A stretch of 64,000 nt of DNA, from positions 1,734,498-1,798,497 of the forward strand of contig JANJXV010000159.1 of assembly GCA_024803745.1 (NCBI GenBank). The letters are read 5' to 3'. Source of the DNA: Megascapheus bottae (taxonomy: Eukaryota > Chordata > Mammalia > Rodentia > Geomyidae). The first letter of the stretch is position 1, and the number at the start of each line of letters is the position of its first letter. The position numbers were made by a program, and so were the translations under genes. Below, in pieces: positions 48,584-62,441 of this stretch. The notes under the pieces are model-generated. The model made no database searches. It worked only from the letters and a program-made list of their open reading frames with translations, and was not told where the DNA came from.

Positions 48584-48902
48584 TGCCGGGGACAACCGGA
48601 GGCAAACCAGGGTTCGCAGATTGGGGTTCCTGAAATCGGGGGCAAGGACTAGCAAGAAATAGAAGAGAGACAGACACAGCGGGTCCGGGCTGTCCGCAGT
48701 CCAGGTAAAGATTGCCGAGACTGCCGGTTTATTTTCCACTCCCCCTTCTTCCCTCCTCCTGACCCAGGGAACCTCCAGGTGTTACATTCATATGGTAATT
48801 CTCAGGTCATTTGCATAGAATAGGGCCTGAAAGCAATAAGACAATAAAGCCATCGTCTGATGCAAGGCAAGGTACAGTTTGATTCCACTCTGGCTCACAA
48901 CA
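48584..48902 (-). mobile_element. Solo LTR copy 11 (type A)
   Basis: Flanked by GGAGGT at 48,578-48,583 and 48,903-48,908. Two private changes: C to A at offset 9 (GGGGACAACC) and A to C at offset 107 (CGGGCTGTCC). It keeps G at offset 222, unlike its counterpart copy 3. Confidence 0.85.
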
Positions 48903-51900
48903 GGAGGTGTGTGAAGTCACAGAATTGAAGTGTGTGAAGTCAAAATGGAGGTGTGTGAAGTCACAGAATGGAAGGCTGTGAAGACACAGAATAGAGGTGT
49001 GTGAAGTCAGAATGGAGGTGTGTGAAGTCAGAATGGAGGTGTGTGAAATCATAGAATGGAGGTGTGTGAAGCCACAACGCAGGTGTGTGAACTCATGGAA
49101 TGAAGGTGTGTGAAATAAAATTGCAGGTGTGTGAAGTCATAGAATGGAGGTGTGTGAAGTCATAGAATGGAGGTGTGTGAAGTCACAGAATGGAGGTGTG
49201 TGAAGTCATAGAATGGAGGTGTGTGAAGTCACAGAATGGAGGTGTGTGAAGACACAGATTGGAGGTGTGTGAAATCACAGAATGCAGGTGTGTGAAGTCA
49301 TAGAATGGACGTGTGTGAAGTCATAGAATTGAGGTGTGTGAAGTCATAGAATGGAGATGTGTGAAGTCAAATTGGACGTGTGAACTCATAGAATGGAGGT
49401 TTGTGAGGTCATGGAATGGCGGTGTGTGAAGTCAAAGAATGGAGGTGTGTGAAGTGAAACAATAGAGGTGTGTGAAGTCACAGAAAGGAGGTGTGTGAAG
49501 TCACAGATTGGAAGTGTGTGAAGTCAAAACGGAGGTGTGTGAAGTCACAGAATGGAGGTGTGTGAAGTCAGAGAATGGAGGTGTGTGAAGTCAAAAAGGT
49601 GGTTTGTGAAGTCACAGAATGGAGGTGTGTGAATTCATAGAATGGAGCTGTGTGAAGTCAGAATGGAGGTGTGTGAAGTCAGAATGGAGGGGTGTGTAGT
49701 CAGAATGGAGGTGTGTGAAGTCACAGAATGGAGGTGTGTAAGTCATAGAATGGAGGTGTGTGAAATCATAAAATGAAGGTGTGTGAAGTCAGAGTGGAGG
49801 TGTGTCACGTCACAGAATTGAGGTGTGTGAAGTCAGAGAATGGAGGTGTGTGAAGTCAGAATGAAGGTGTGTGAAGTCACAGAAAGGAGGTCTGTGAAGT
49901 CAGAGAATGGATGTTTGTGAAGTAAGAATGAAGGTGTTTGAAGTCATAGAATGGTGTTTTGTGAAGTCACAGAATGGAGGTGTGTGAAGTCATAGAATGG
50001 AGGTGTGTGAAGTCACAGAATGGAGGTGTGTGAAGTCACAGAATGGAGGTGTGTGAAGTCAGAATGAAGGTGTGTGAAATCACAGAATGGAGATATGTGA
50101 AGTCAGAGAATGGATGTTTGTGAAGTAAGAAAGAAGGTGTTTGAAGTCATAGTGTGGAGGTGTGTGAAGTCACAGAATGCAGGTGTGTGAAGTCATAGAA
50201 TGGACGTGTGTGAAGTCATAGAATTGAGGTGTGTGAAGTCATAGAATGGAGGTGTGTGAAGTCATAAAATGGAGGTCTGTGAACTCATAGAATGGAGGTG
50301 TGTGAAGTTAAAATGGAGTTGTGTGAAGTCATAGAATGGTGGTTTTTGATGTCAACCAAGGGAGGTGTGTGAAGTCACAGAATGGAGGTGTGTGAACTCA
50401 GAATGGAGGTGTGTGAAGTCACAGAATGGAGGTTTGTGAAGTCATAGAATGGAGGTGTGTGAAGTCAGACAATGGAGGTGTGTGAAGTCAGAATGAAGGT
50501 GTGTGAAGTCACAGAAAGGAGGTGTGTGAAGTCACAGAATGGATGTTTGTGATCTAAGAATGAAGGTGTTTGAAGTCATAGAATGGAGGTGTGTGAAGTC
50601 ACAGAATGGAGGTGTGTGAAGTCACAGACTGGAGGTGTTTGAAGTCATAGAATGGAGGTGTGTGAAGTCATAGAATTGAGGTGTGTGAAGTCATAGAATG
50701 GAGGTGTGTGAAGTCATAAAATGGAGGTGTGTGAACTCATAGAATGGAGGTGTGTGAAGTTAAAATGGAGTTGTGTGAAGTCATAGAATGGTGGTTTTTG
50801 ATGTCAACGAATGGAGGTGTGTGAAGTCACAGAATGGAGGTGTGTGAAGTCAGAATGAAGGTGTGTGAAATCACAGAATGGAGGTGTGTGAAGTCACAGA
50901 ATGGATGTTTGTGAAGTAAGAATGAAGGTGTTTGAAGTCATAGAGTGAAGGTGTGTGAAGTCACAGAATGGAGGTGTGTGAAGTCATAGAATGGACGTGT
51001 GTGAAGTCATAGAATTGAGGTGTGTGAAGTCATAGAATGGAGGTGTGTGAAGTCATAAAATGGAGGTGTGTGAACTCATAGAATGGAGGTGTGTGAAGTT
51101 AAAATGGAGTTGTGTGAAGTTAAAATGGAGTTGTGTGAAGTCATAGAATGGTGGTTTTTGATGTCAACGAATGGAGGTGTGTGAAGTCACAGAATGGAGT
51201 TGTGTGAACTCAGAATGGAGGTGTGTGAAGTCACAGAATGGAGGTTTGTGAAGTCATAGAATGGAGGTGTGTGAAGTCAGAGAATGGATGTTTCTGAAGT
51301 AAGAATGAATGTGTGTGAAGTCATAGAATGGAGGTGTGTGAAGTCAAATTGTAGGTGTGTGAACTCATAGAATGGAGGTGTGTGAACTCATAGAATGGAG
51401 GTGTGTGAAGCCATGGAATGGAGATGTGTGAAGTCAAAGAATGGAGGTGTGTGAAGTGAAACAATAGAGGTGTGTGAAGTCACAGAAAGGAGGTGTGTTA
51501 AGTCACAGAATGGAAGTGTGTGAAGTCAAAACGGAGGTGTGTGAAGTCACAGAATGGAGGTGTGTGAAGTCACAGAATGGAGGTGTGTGAAGTCAAAAAG
51601 GTGGTGTGTGAAGTCACAGAATGGAGGTGTGTGAAGTCATAGAATGGAGGTGTGTAAAATCATAGAATGGAGGTATGTGAAGTCAGAATGGAGGTTTGTG
51701 AAGTCACGGAATTGAGGTGTGTGAAGTCACAGAATGGAGGTGTGTGAAGTCAGAATGAAGGTGTGTGAAGTCACAGAATGGAGGTGTGTGAAGTCACAGA
51801 ATGGATGTTTGTGAAGTAAGAATGAAGGTGTTTGAAGTCATAGAGTGGAGGTGTGTGAAGTCACAGAATGGAGGTGTGTGAAGTCAGAGAATGGAGGTGT

Positions 51901-54900
51901 GTGAAGTCATAGAATTGAGGTGTGTGAAGTCAAAGAATGGAGGTGTGTGAAGTCATAAAATGGAGGTGTGTGAATTCATAGAATGGAGGTGTGTGAAGTC
52001 ACAATGGAGTTGTGTGAAGTCAGACAATGGTTGTTTTTGATGTCAACGAATGGAGGTGTGTGAAGTCATAGAATGGAGGTGTGTGAAGTCAGATTGGAGG
52101 TGTGTGAAATCACAGAATGGAGGTGTCTCAACTCAGAAATGAGGTGTGTAAAGTCATAGAATGGAGGTGTGTGAAGTCATAGAATGGAAGTGTGTGAAAT
52201 CATAGAATGGATGTGTGTGAAGTCAAAGAACTGAGGTGTGTGAAGTCAGAATGGAGGTGTGTGAAATCAGAATGGAGGTGAGTGAAGTCATAGAATATAG
52301 GTGTGTGAAGTCATAGAATGGAGGTGTGTGAAGTTAGATTGGAGGTGTGTGAAATCACAGAATGGAGGTGTGTGAAGTCACAGAATGGAGGTGTGTGAAG
52401 TCATAGAATGGAAGTGTGTGAAAACATTGAATGGAGGTGTGTGAAGTCACAGAATTGAGGTGTGTGAAATCAGAATGGAGGTGTGTGAAGTCAGAATGGA
52501 GGTGAGTGAAGTCATAGAATGGAGGTGTGTGAAGTCATAGAATGGAGGTCTATTAACTCAGAATGGAGGTTTGTGAAGTCATAGAATGGAGGTGTGTGAA
52601 GTCACAGAATGGAGGTGTGTGAAGTCATAGAATGGAGGTGTGTGAAGTCATAAAATGGAGGTGTGTGAATTCATAGAATGGAGGTGTGTGAAGTCACAAT
52701 GGAATTGTGTGAAGTCATAGAATGGTTGTTTTTGATGTCAACGAATGGAGGTGTGTGAAGTCATAGAATGGAGGTGTGTGAAATCATATAATGGAAGTGT
52801 GTGAAATCATAGAATGGATGTTTGTGAAATCAAAGAACTGAGGTGTGTGAAGTCAGATTGGAGGTGTGTGAAATCACAGAATGGAGGTGTGTCAACTCAG
52901 AAATGAGGTGTGTGAAATCATAAAATGGATGTGTGTGAAGTCAAAGAACTGAGGTGTGTGAAGTCAGAATGAACGTGTGTGAAGTCACAGAGGAGGTGTG
53001 TGAAGTCACAGAATGGATGTTTGTGAAGTAAGAATGAAGGTGTTTAAAGTCATAGAATGGAGGTGTGTGAAGTCAAAGAATGAAGGTGTGTGAAGTCATA
53101 GAATGGAGGTGTGTGAAGTCATAGAATTGAGGTGTGTGAAGTCATAGAATGGAGGTGTGTGAAGTCACAGAATGGAGGTGTGTGAAGTCAGAATGGAATT
53201 GTGTGAAGTCATAGACTGAGGTGGGTGAAGTCATAGAAAGGAGGTGTGGGAAGTCATAGAATGGAGGAGTGTGAAGTCATAGAGTGGAGGTGAGTGAAGT
53301 CACAGATTCGAGGTCTGTGAGGTCATAGAATGGAGGTGTGTGAAGTCAGAATGGAGGTGTGTGAAATCATAGAATGGAGATGTGTGAACACATAGAATGG
53401 AGTTGTGTGACGTCACAATGGAAGTGTGTGAAGTCATAGAATGGAGGTGTGAGAAGTCAGAGAATGGAGGTGTGTGAAGTCATAAAATGAAGGTATGTGA
53501 AGTCAGAATGGAGGTGTGTGAAGTCACAGAATGGAGGTGTGTGAAGTCATAAAATGGAGGTGTGTGAATTCATAGAATGGAGGTGTGTGAAGTCACAATG
53601 GAATTGTGTGAAGTCATAGAATGGTTGTTTTTGATGTCAACGAATGGAGGTGTGTGAAGTCATAGAATGGAGGTGTGTGAAATCATATAATGGAAGTGTG
53701 TGAAATCATAGAATGGATGTGTGTGAAATCAAAGAACTGAGGTGTGTGAAGTCAGATTGGAGGTGTGTGAAATCACAGAATGGAGGTGTGTCAACTCAGA
53801 AATCAGGTGTGTGAAATCATAAAATGGATGTGTGTGAAGTCAAAGAACTGAGGTGTGTGAAGTCAGAATGAACGTGTGTGAAGTCACAGAGGAGGTGTGT
53901 GAAGTCACAGAATGGATGTTTGTGAAGTAAGAATGAAGGTGTTTAAAGTCATAGAATGGAGGTGTGTGAAGTCAAAGAATGAAGGTGTGTGAAGTCAAGG
54001 ATGGAGGTGTGTGAATTCATAGAATTGAGGTGTGTGAAGTCATAGAATGGAGGTGTGTGAAGTCACAGAATGGAGGTGTGTGAAGTCAGAATGGAATTGT
54101 GTGAAGTCATAGACTGAGGTGGGTGAAGTCATAGAAAGGAGGTGTGGGAAGTCATAGAATGGAGGAGTGTGAAGTCATAGAGTGGAGGTGAGTGAAGTCA
54201 CAGATTCGAGGTCTGTGAGGTCATAGAATGGAGGTGTGTGAAGTCAGAATGGAGGTGTGTGAAATCATAGAATGGAGATGTGTGAACACATAGAATGGAG
54301 TTGTGTGACGTCACAATGGAAGTGTGTGAAGTCATAGAATGGAGGTGTGAGAAGTCACAGAATGGAGGTGTGTGAAGTCATAAAATGAAGGTGTATGAAG
54401 TCAGAATGGAGGTGTGTGAAGTCACAGAATGGAGGTGTGTGAACTCAGAATGGAGGTGTGTGAAGTCATAGATGGAGGTGTGATAAGTCATAGTATGGAG
54501 GTGTGTGAAATCACAGAATGGAGTTTTTTGAAGTCACAGAATGGAGCTGTGTGAAGTCAGAACGGAGGTGTGTGAAGTCATAGGATGGAGGTGTGTGAAG
54601 TCAGAATGGAGGTGTGTGAACTCATAGAATGGAGGTGTGGGAAGTCACAATGGAGGTGTGTGAAGTCATAGAATGGAGGTGTGTGAAGTCACAGAATGGA
54701 GGTGTGTGAATTCATAGAATGGAGGTGTGTGAAGTCATAGAATGAAGGTGTGTGAAGTCATAGAATGGAGGTGTGTAAATTCATAGATTGGAGGTGTGTG
54801 AAGTCACAGAATGGAGGTTTGTGTACTCAAAATGGAGGTGTTTGAAGTCAAAGAATGGAGGTGTGTGAAGTCATAGAATGGAAGTGTGTGAAGGCATAGA

Positions 54901-55176
54901 ATGGAGGTGTGTGAACCCAGAATGCAGGTTTGTGAAGTCACAGAATGGAGGTGTGTGAAGTCAAAGAATGGATGTTTCTAAAGTAAGAATGAAGGTGTGT
55001 GAAGTCATAGAATGGAGGTGTGTGAAGTCAAAATGGAGGTGTGTTTACTCATAGAATGGAGGTGTGTTAACTCATAGAATTGAGGTGTGTGAAGTCATGG
55101 AATGGAGTTGTGTGAAGTCCAAGAATGGAGGTGTGTGAAGTCAAAGAATGGAGGTGTGTGAAGTCAGAATGGAGGT
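48903..55176. repeat. Array segment between LTR copies 11 and 12
   Basis: Monomers only. It mirrors 7,265-13,538 with no net length change and includes a third 899-bp tandem pair near 52,645-54,442. TGACGTCA sites lie at 53,408 and 54,306. Private changes include TCAGAGAATGG at about 53,460 and AAATCAGG at about 53,805. Confidence 0.9.
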
Positions 55177-55495
55177 TGCCGGGGCAAACCGGCGGCAAAC
55201 CAGGGTTCGCAGATTGGGGTTCCTGAAATCGGGGGCAAGGACTAGCAAGAAATAGAAGAGAGACAGACACAGCGGGTCCGGGATGTCCGCAGTCCAGGTA
55301 AAGACTGCCGAGACTGCCGGTTTATTTTCCACTCCCCCTTCTTCCCTCCTCCTGACCCAGGGAACCTCCAGGTGTTACATTCATATGGTAATTCTCAGGT
55401 CATTTGCATAGAATAGGGCCTGAAAGCAATAAGACAATAAAGCCATCGTCTGATGCAAGGCAAGGTACAGTTTGATTCCACTCTGGCTCACAACA
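55177..55495 (-). mobile_element. Solo LTR copy 12 (type C)
   Basis: Flanked by GGAGGT at 55,171-55,176 and 55,496-55,501. Same diagnostic bases as copies 4 and 5. Here the C unit is single, so the 4,078-bp duplication is specific to the left block or was lost on the right. Confidence 0.85.
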
Positions 55496-58400
55496 GGAGG
55501 TGTGTGAAGTCACAGAATTGAAGTGTGTGAAGTCAAAATGGAGGTGTGTGAAGTCACAGAATGGAGGTCTGTGAAGACACAGAATAGAGGTGTGTGAAGT
55601 CAGAATGGAGGTGTGTGAAGTCAGAATGGAGGTGTGTGAAATCATAGAATGGAGGTGTGTGAAGCCACAACGCAGGTGTGTGAACTCATGGAAAGAAGGT
55701 GTGTGAAGTAAAATTGCAGGTGTGTGAAGTCATAGAATGGAGGTGTGAGAAGTCATAGAATGGAGGTGTGTGAAGTCACAGAATGGAGGTGTGTGAAGTC
55801 ATAGAATGGAGGTGTGTGAAGTCACAGAATGGAGGTGTGTGAAGTCATAGAATGGAGGTGTGTGAAGTCACAGAATGGAGGTGTGTGAAGTCACAGAATG
55901 CAGGTGTGTGAAGTCATAGAATGGAGGTGTGTGAAATCATAGAATGGAGGTGTGTGAAGTCAGAATGGAGGTGTGTCAAGTCACAGAATTGAGGTGTGTG
56001 AAGTCAGAGAATGGAGGTGTGTGAAGTCAGAATGAAGGTGTTTGAAGTCATAGAGTGGAGGTGTGTGAAGTCACAGAATGGAGGTGTGTGAAGTCATAGA
56101 ATGGAGGTGTGTGAAGTCAAATTGTAGGTGTGTGAACTCATAGAATGGAGGTGTGTGAACTCATAGAATGGAGGTGTGTGAAGTCATGGAATGGAGATGT
56201 GTGAAGTCAAAGAATGGAGGTGTGTGAAGTGAAACAATAGAGGTGTTTGAAGTCACAGAAAGGAGGTGTGTGATGTCACAGAATGGAAGTGTGTGAAGTC
56301 AAAACGGAGGTGTGTGAAGTCACAGAATGGAGGTGTGTGAAGTCACAGAATGGAGGTGGGTGAAGTCAAAAAGGTGGTGTGTGAAGTAACAGAATGGAGG
56401 TGTGTGACGTCATAGAATGGAGGTTTGTGAAATCATAGAATGGAGGTATGAGAAGTCAGAATGGAGGTGTGTGAAGTCACGGAATTGAGGTGTGTGAAGT
56501 CACAGAATGGAGGTGTGTGAAGTCAGAATGGAGGTGTGTGAAGTCAAAGAATGGAGGTGTGTGAAGTCACAGAATGGATGTTTGTGAAGTAAGAATGAAG
56601 GTGTTTGAAGTCATAGAGTGGAGGTGTGTGAAGTCACAGAATGGAGGTGTGTGAAGTCATAGAATGGAGGTGTGTGAAGTCATAGAATTGAGGTGTGTGA
56701 AGTCATAGAATGGAGGTGTGTGAAGTCATAAAATGGAGGTGTGTGAATTCATAGAATGGAGGTGTGTGAAGTCACAATGGAGTTGTGTGAAGTCATACAA
56801 TGGTTGTTTTTGATGTCAACGAATGGAGGTGTGTGAAGTCATAGAATGGAGGTGTGTGAAGTCAGATTGGAGGTGTGTGAAATCACAGAATGGAGGTGTG
56901 TCAACTCAGAAATGAGGTGTGTAAAGTCATAGAATGGAGGTGTGTGAAGTCATAGAATGGAAGTGTGTGAAATCATAGAATGGATGTGTGTGAAGTCAAA
57001 GAACTGAGGTGTGTGAAGTCAGAATGGAGGTGTGTGAAGTCAGAATTGAGGTGAGTGAAGTCATATAGTATAGGTGTGTGAAGTCATAGAAGGGAGGTGT
57101 GTGAAGTCAGATTGGAGGTGTGTGAAATCAAAGAATGGAGGTGTGTGAAGTCACAGAATGGAGGTGTGTGAAGTCATAGAATGGAAGTGTGTGAAAACAT
57201 TGAATGGAGGTGTGTGAAGTCACAGAATTGAGGTGTGTGAAGTCAGAATGGAGGTGTGTGAAGTCAGAATGGAGGTGAGTGAAGTCACAGAATGGAGGTG
57301 TGTGAAGTCATAGAATGGAGGTCTGTGAACTCAGAATGGAGGTGTGTGAAGTCAGAATGGAGGTGTGTCAAGTCACAGAATTGAGGTGTGTGAAGTCACA
57401 GAATGGAGGTGTGTGAAGTCAGAATGAAGGTGTGTGAAGTCACAGAGGAGGTGTGTGAAGTCACAGAATGGATGATTGTGAAGTAAGAATGAAGGTGTTT
57501 AAAGTCATAGAATGGAGGTGTGTGAAGTCAAAGAATGGAGGTGTGTGAAGTCATAGAATGGAGGTGTGTGAAGTCATAGAATGGAAGTGTGTGAAATCAT
57601 AGAATGGATGTGTGTGAAGTCAAAGAACTGAGGTGTGTGAAGTCAGAATGGAGGTGTGTGAAGTCAGAATTGAGGTGAGTGAAGTCATATAATATAGGTG
57701 TGTGAAGTCATAGAAGGGAGGTGTGTGAAGTCAGATTGGAGGTGTGTGAAATCAAAGAATGGAGGTGTGTGAAGTCACAGAATGGAGGTGTGTGAAGTCA
57801 TAGAATGGAAGTGTGTGAAAACATTGAATGGAGGTGTGTGAAGTCACAGAATGGAGGTGTGTGAAGTCAGAATGGAGGTGTGTGAAGTCAGAATGGAGGT
57901 GAGTGAAGTCATAGAATGGAGGTGTGTGAAGTCATAGAATGGAGGTCTGTGAACTCAGAATGGAGGTTTGTGAAGTCATAGAATGGAGGTGTGTGAAGAC
58001 ACAGAATGGAGGTGTGTGAAGTCATAGAATGGAGGTGTGTGAAATCATAAAATGGAGGTGTGTGAATTCATAGAATGGAGGTGTGTGAAGTCACAATGGA
58101 ATTGTGTGAAGTCATAGAATGGTTGTTTTTGATGTCAACGAATGGAGGTGTGTGAAGTCATAGAATGGAGGTGTGTGAAGTCATATAATGGAAGTGTGTG
58201 AAATCATAGAATGGATGTGTGTGAAATCAAAGAACTGAGGTGTGTGAAGTCAGATTGGAGGTGTGTGAAATCACAGACTGGAGGTTTGTCAACTCAGAAA
58301 GGAGGTGTGTGAAATCATAGAATGGATGTGTGTGAAGTCAAAGAACTGAGGTGTGTGAAGTCAGAATGGAGGTGTGTGAAGTCAGAATGGAGGTGTGTGA

Positions 58401-61400
58401 AGTCATAGAAAGGAAGTGTGTGAAGTCATAGAATGGAGGTCTGTGAACTCAGAATGGGGGTTGCGAAGTCATAGAATGGAGATGTGTGAAGTCAAATTGG
58501 AGGTGTGTGAACTCAGAGAATGGAGGTGTGTGAACTCATAGAATGGAGGTTTGTGAAGTCATGGAATGGCGGTGTGTGAAGTCAAAGAATGGAGGTGTGT
58601 GAAGTGAAACAATATAGGTGTGTGAAGTTACAGAATGGAGGTGTGTGAAGTCACAGATTGGAAGTGTGTGAAGGCAAAACGGAGGTGTGTGAAGTCACAG
58701 AATGGAGGTGTGTGAAGTCACAGAATGGAGGTGTGTGAAGTAAAAAATGTGGTGTGTGAAGTCACAGAATGGAGGTGTGTGAATTCATAGAATGGAGGAT
58801 TGTGAAGTCAGAATGGAGGTGTGTGAAGTCAGAATGGAGGGGTGTGAAGTCAGAATGGAGGTGTGTGAAGTCACAGAATGGAGGTGTGTGAAGTCATAGA
58901 ATGGAGGTGTGTGAAATCATAGAATGGAAGTGTGTGAAGTCAGAATGGAGGTGTGTCAAGTCACAGAATTGAGGTGTGTGAAGTCACAGAATGGAGGTGT
59001 GTGAAGTCAGAATGAAGGTGTGTGAAGTCACAGAGGAGGTGTGTGAAGTCACAGAATGGATGATTGTGAAGTAAGAATGAAGGTGTTTAAAGTCATAGAA
59101 TGGAGGTGTGTGAAGTCAAAGAATGGAGGTGTGTGAAGTCAAAGAATGGAGGTGTGTGAAGTCATAGAATTGAGGTGTGTGAAGTCATAGAATGGAGGTG
59201 TGTGAAGTCACAGAATGGAGGTGTGTGAAGTCAGAACGGAGTTGTGTGAAGTCATAGACTGAGGTGGGTGAAGTCATAGAAAGGAGGTGTGGGAAGTCAT
59301 AGAATGGAGGAGTGTGAAGTCATAGAGTGGAGGTGAGTGAAGTCACAGATTCGAGGTCTGTGATGTCATAGAATGGAGATGTGTGAAGTGAGAATGGAGG
59401 TATGTGAAATCATAGAATGGAGATGTGTGAACACATAGAATGGAGTTGTGTGACGTCACCATGGAAGTGTGTGAAGTCATAGAATGGAGGTGTGAGAAGT
59501 CACAGAATGGAGGTGTGTGAAGTCATAAAATGAAGGTGTGTGAAGTCAGAATGGAGGTGTGTGAAGTCACAGAATGGAGGTGTGTGAACTCAGAATGGAG
59601 GTGTGTGAAGTCATAGATGGAGGTGTGTGAAGTCATAGTATGGAGGTGTGTGAAATCACAGAATGGAGTTTTGTGAAGTCACAGAATGGAGCTGTGTGAA
59701 GTCAGAACGGAGGTGTGTGAAGTCATAGAATGGAGGTGTGTGATGTCAGAATGGAGGTGTGTGAACTCATAGAATGGAGGTGTCTGAAGTCCCAGAATGT
59801 AGGTGTGTGAATTCATAGAGTGGAGGTGTGTGAAGTCATAGAATTGAGGTGTATGAAGTCATAGAATGGAGGTGTGTGAATTCATAGATTGGAGGTGTGT
59901 GAAGTCACAGAATGGAGGTTTGTGTACTCAAAATGCAGGTGTTTGAAGTCAAAGAATGGAGGTGTGTGAAGTCATAGAATGGAAGTGTGTGAAGTCATAG
60001 AATGGAGGTGTGTGAACCCAGAATGCAGGTTTGTGAAGTCACAGAATGGAGGTGTGTGAAGTCATAGAATGGAGGTGTGTGAAGTCATAAAATGGAGGTG
60101 TGTGAATTCATAGAATGGAGGTGTGTGAAGTCACACTGGAGTTGTGTGAAGTCATATAATGGTTGTTTTTGATGTCAACGAATGGAGGTGTGTGAAGTCA
60201 TAGAATGGAGGTGTGTGAAGTCAGATTGGAGGTGTGTGAAATCACAGAATGGAGGTGTGTCAACTCAGAAATGAGGTGTGTGAAGTCATAGAATGGAGGT
60301 GTGTGAAGTCATAGAATGGAAGTGTGTGAAATCATACAATGGAGGTGTGTGAAGTCAAAGAACTGAGGTGTGTGAAGTCAGAATGGAGGTGTGTGAAGTC
60401 AGAATGGAGGTGTGTGAAGTCATAGAATGGAAGTGTGTGAAGTCATAGAATGGAGGTCTGTGAACTCAGAATGGGGGTTTGTGAAGTCATAGAATGGAGG
60501 TGTGTGAAATCACAGAATGGAGGTGTGTGAATTCATAGAATGGAGGTGTGTGAAATCATAGGATCGAGGTGTGTGAAGTCACAGAATGGAGGTGTGTGAA
60601 GTCACATAATGGAGGTGTGTGAAGTCACAGAATGGAGGTGTGTGAACACAGAATGGAGGTGTGTGAAGCCACAGAATGGAGGTTTGTGAAGTCACAGAAT
60701 GGATGTGTGTGAAGTCACATAATGGAGGTGTGTGAAGTCACAGAATGGAGGTGTGTGAACACAGAATGGAGGTGTGTGAAGCCACAGAATGGAGGTTTGT
60801 GAAGTTACAGAATGGAGATGTGTGAAGTCAATTTGAAGGTGTGTGAACTCATAGAATGGAGGTGTGTGAACTCATAGAATGGATGTTTGTGAAGTCTGGA
60901 ATGGCGCTGTGTGAAGTCAAAGAATGGTGGTGTGTGAAGTGAAACAATAGAGGTGTGTGAAGTCACAGCATGGAGGTGTGTGAAGTCACAGATTGGAAGT
61001 GTGTGAAGGCAAAACGGAGGTGTGTGAAGTCACAGAATGGAGGTGTGTGAAGTCACAGAATGGAGGTGTGTGAAGTCAAAAAGGTGATGTGTGAAGTCAC
61101 AGAAAGGAGGTGTGTGAATTCATAGAATGGAGCTTTGTGAAGTCAGAATGGAGGTGTGTGAAGTCAGAATGGAGGTGTGTGAAGTCACAGAATGGAGGTG
61201 TGTGAAGTCATAGAATGGAGGTGTGTGAAATCATAGAATGGAGGTGTGTGAAGTCAGAATGGAGGTGTGTCAAGTCACAGAATTGAGGTGTGTGAAGTCA
61301 GAGAATGGAGGTGTGTGAAGTCAGAATGAAGGTGTGTGAAGTCACAGAAAGGAGGTGTGTGAAGTCACAGTATGGATGTTTCTGAAGTAAGAATGAAGGT

Positions 61401-62122
61401 GTTTGAAGTCATAGAATGGAGGTGTGTGAAGTCAAAGAATGGAGGTGTGTGAAGTCATAGAATGTAGGTGTGTGAAGTCATAGAATTGAGGTGTGTGAAT
61501 CATAGAATAGAGGTGTGTGAAGTCACAGAATGGAGATATGTGAACACATAGAATGGAGTTGTGTGACGTCACAATGGAAGTGTGTGAAGTCACAGAATGG
61601 AGGTGTGAGAAGTCACAGAATGGAGGTGTGTGAAGTCATAAAATGAAGTTGTGTGAAGTCAGAATGAAGGTGTGTGAAGTCACAGAATGGAGGTGTGTGA
61701 ACTCAGAATGGAGGTGTGTGAAGTCATAGATGGAGGTGTGTGAAGTCATAGTATGGAGGTGTGTGAAATCACAGAATGGAGTTTTGTGAAGTCACAGAAT
61801 GGAGCTGTGTGAAGTCAGAAGGGAGGTTTGTGAAGTCATAGAATGGAGGTGTGTGAAGTCAGAATGGAGGTGTGTGAACTCATAGAATGGAGGTGTGTGA
61901 AGTCACAATGGAGGTGTGTGAAGTCATAGAATGGAGGTGTGTGAAGTCACAGAATGGAGGTGTGTGAATTCATAGAATGGAGGTGTGTGAAGTCATAGAA
62001 TGGAGGTGTGTGAAGTCATAGAATGGAGGTGTGTGAATTCATAGAATGGAGGTGTGTGAAGTCCAAGAATGGAGGTGTGTGAAGTCAAAGAATGGAGGTG
62101 TGTGAAGTCACAGAATGGAGGT
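55496..62122. repeat. Array segment between LTR copies 12 and 13
   Basis: Monomers only. It contains one copy of the 5-kb unit found twice at 19.1-29.2 kb, and keeps the 134 bp (about 56,860-56,995) missing there. TGACGTCA sites lie at 56,405, 59,451 and 61,564. Confidence 0.9.
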
Positions 62123-62441
62123 TGCCGGGGCCAACCGGCGGCAAACCAGGGTTCGCAGATTGGGGTTCCTTAAATCGGGGGCAAGGACTAGCAAGAAATA
62201 GAAGAGAGACAGACACAGCGGGTCCGGGATGTCCACAGTCCAGGTAAAGATTGCCGAGACTGCCGGTTTATTTTCCACTCCCCCTTCTTCCCTCCTCCTG
62301 ACCCAGGGAACCTCCAGGTGTTACATTCATATGGTAATTCTCAGGTCATTTGCATAGAATAGGGCCAGAAAGCAATAAGACAATAAAGCCATCGTCTGAT
62401 GCAAGCCAAGGTAGAGTTTGATTCCACTCTGGCTCACAACA
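62123..62441 (-). mobile_element. Solo LTR copy 13 (type D)
   Basis: Flanked by GGAGGT at 62,117-62,122 and 62,442-62,447. It carries all type D changes (49 T, 113 A, 292 G and others) and matches copy 6, 32,649 bp to the left. Confidence 0.85.

Larger units (their letters stand above)
41708..56850. repeat. Second copy of the >15-kb large-scale repeat
   Basis: Corresponds to bases 1-15,210 at an offset of 41,707, falling to 41,640 after the 67-bp deletion and to 41,638 after a further 2-bp difference. LTRs 9, 10, 11 and 12 match 1, 2, 3 and 4 in type and spacing. I noticed only scattered single-base differences, for example about 8,395 versus 50,033, about 9,507 versus 51,145, and 53,460. 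The match resumes beyond the breakpoints as 19.3-29.9 kb against 57-62.6 kb. Confidence 0.85.
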
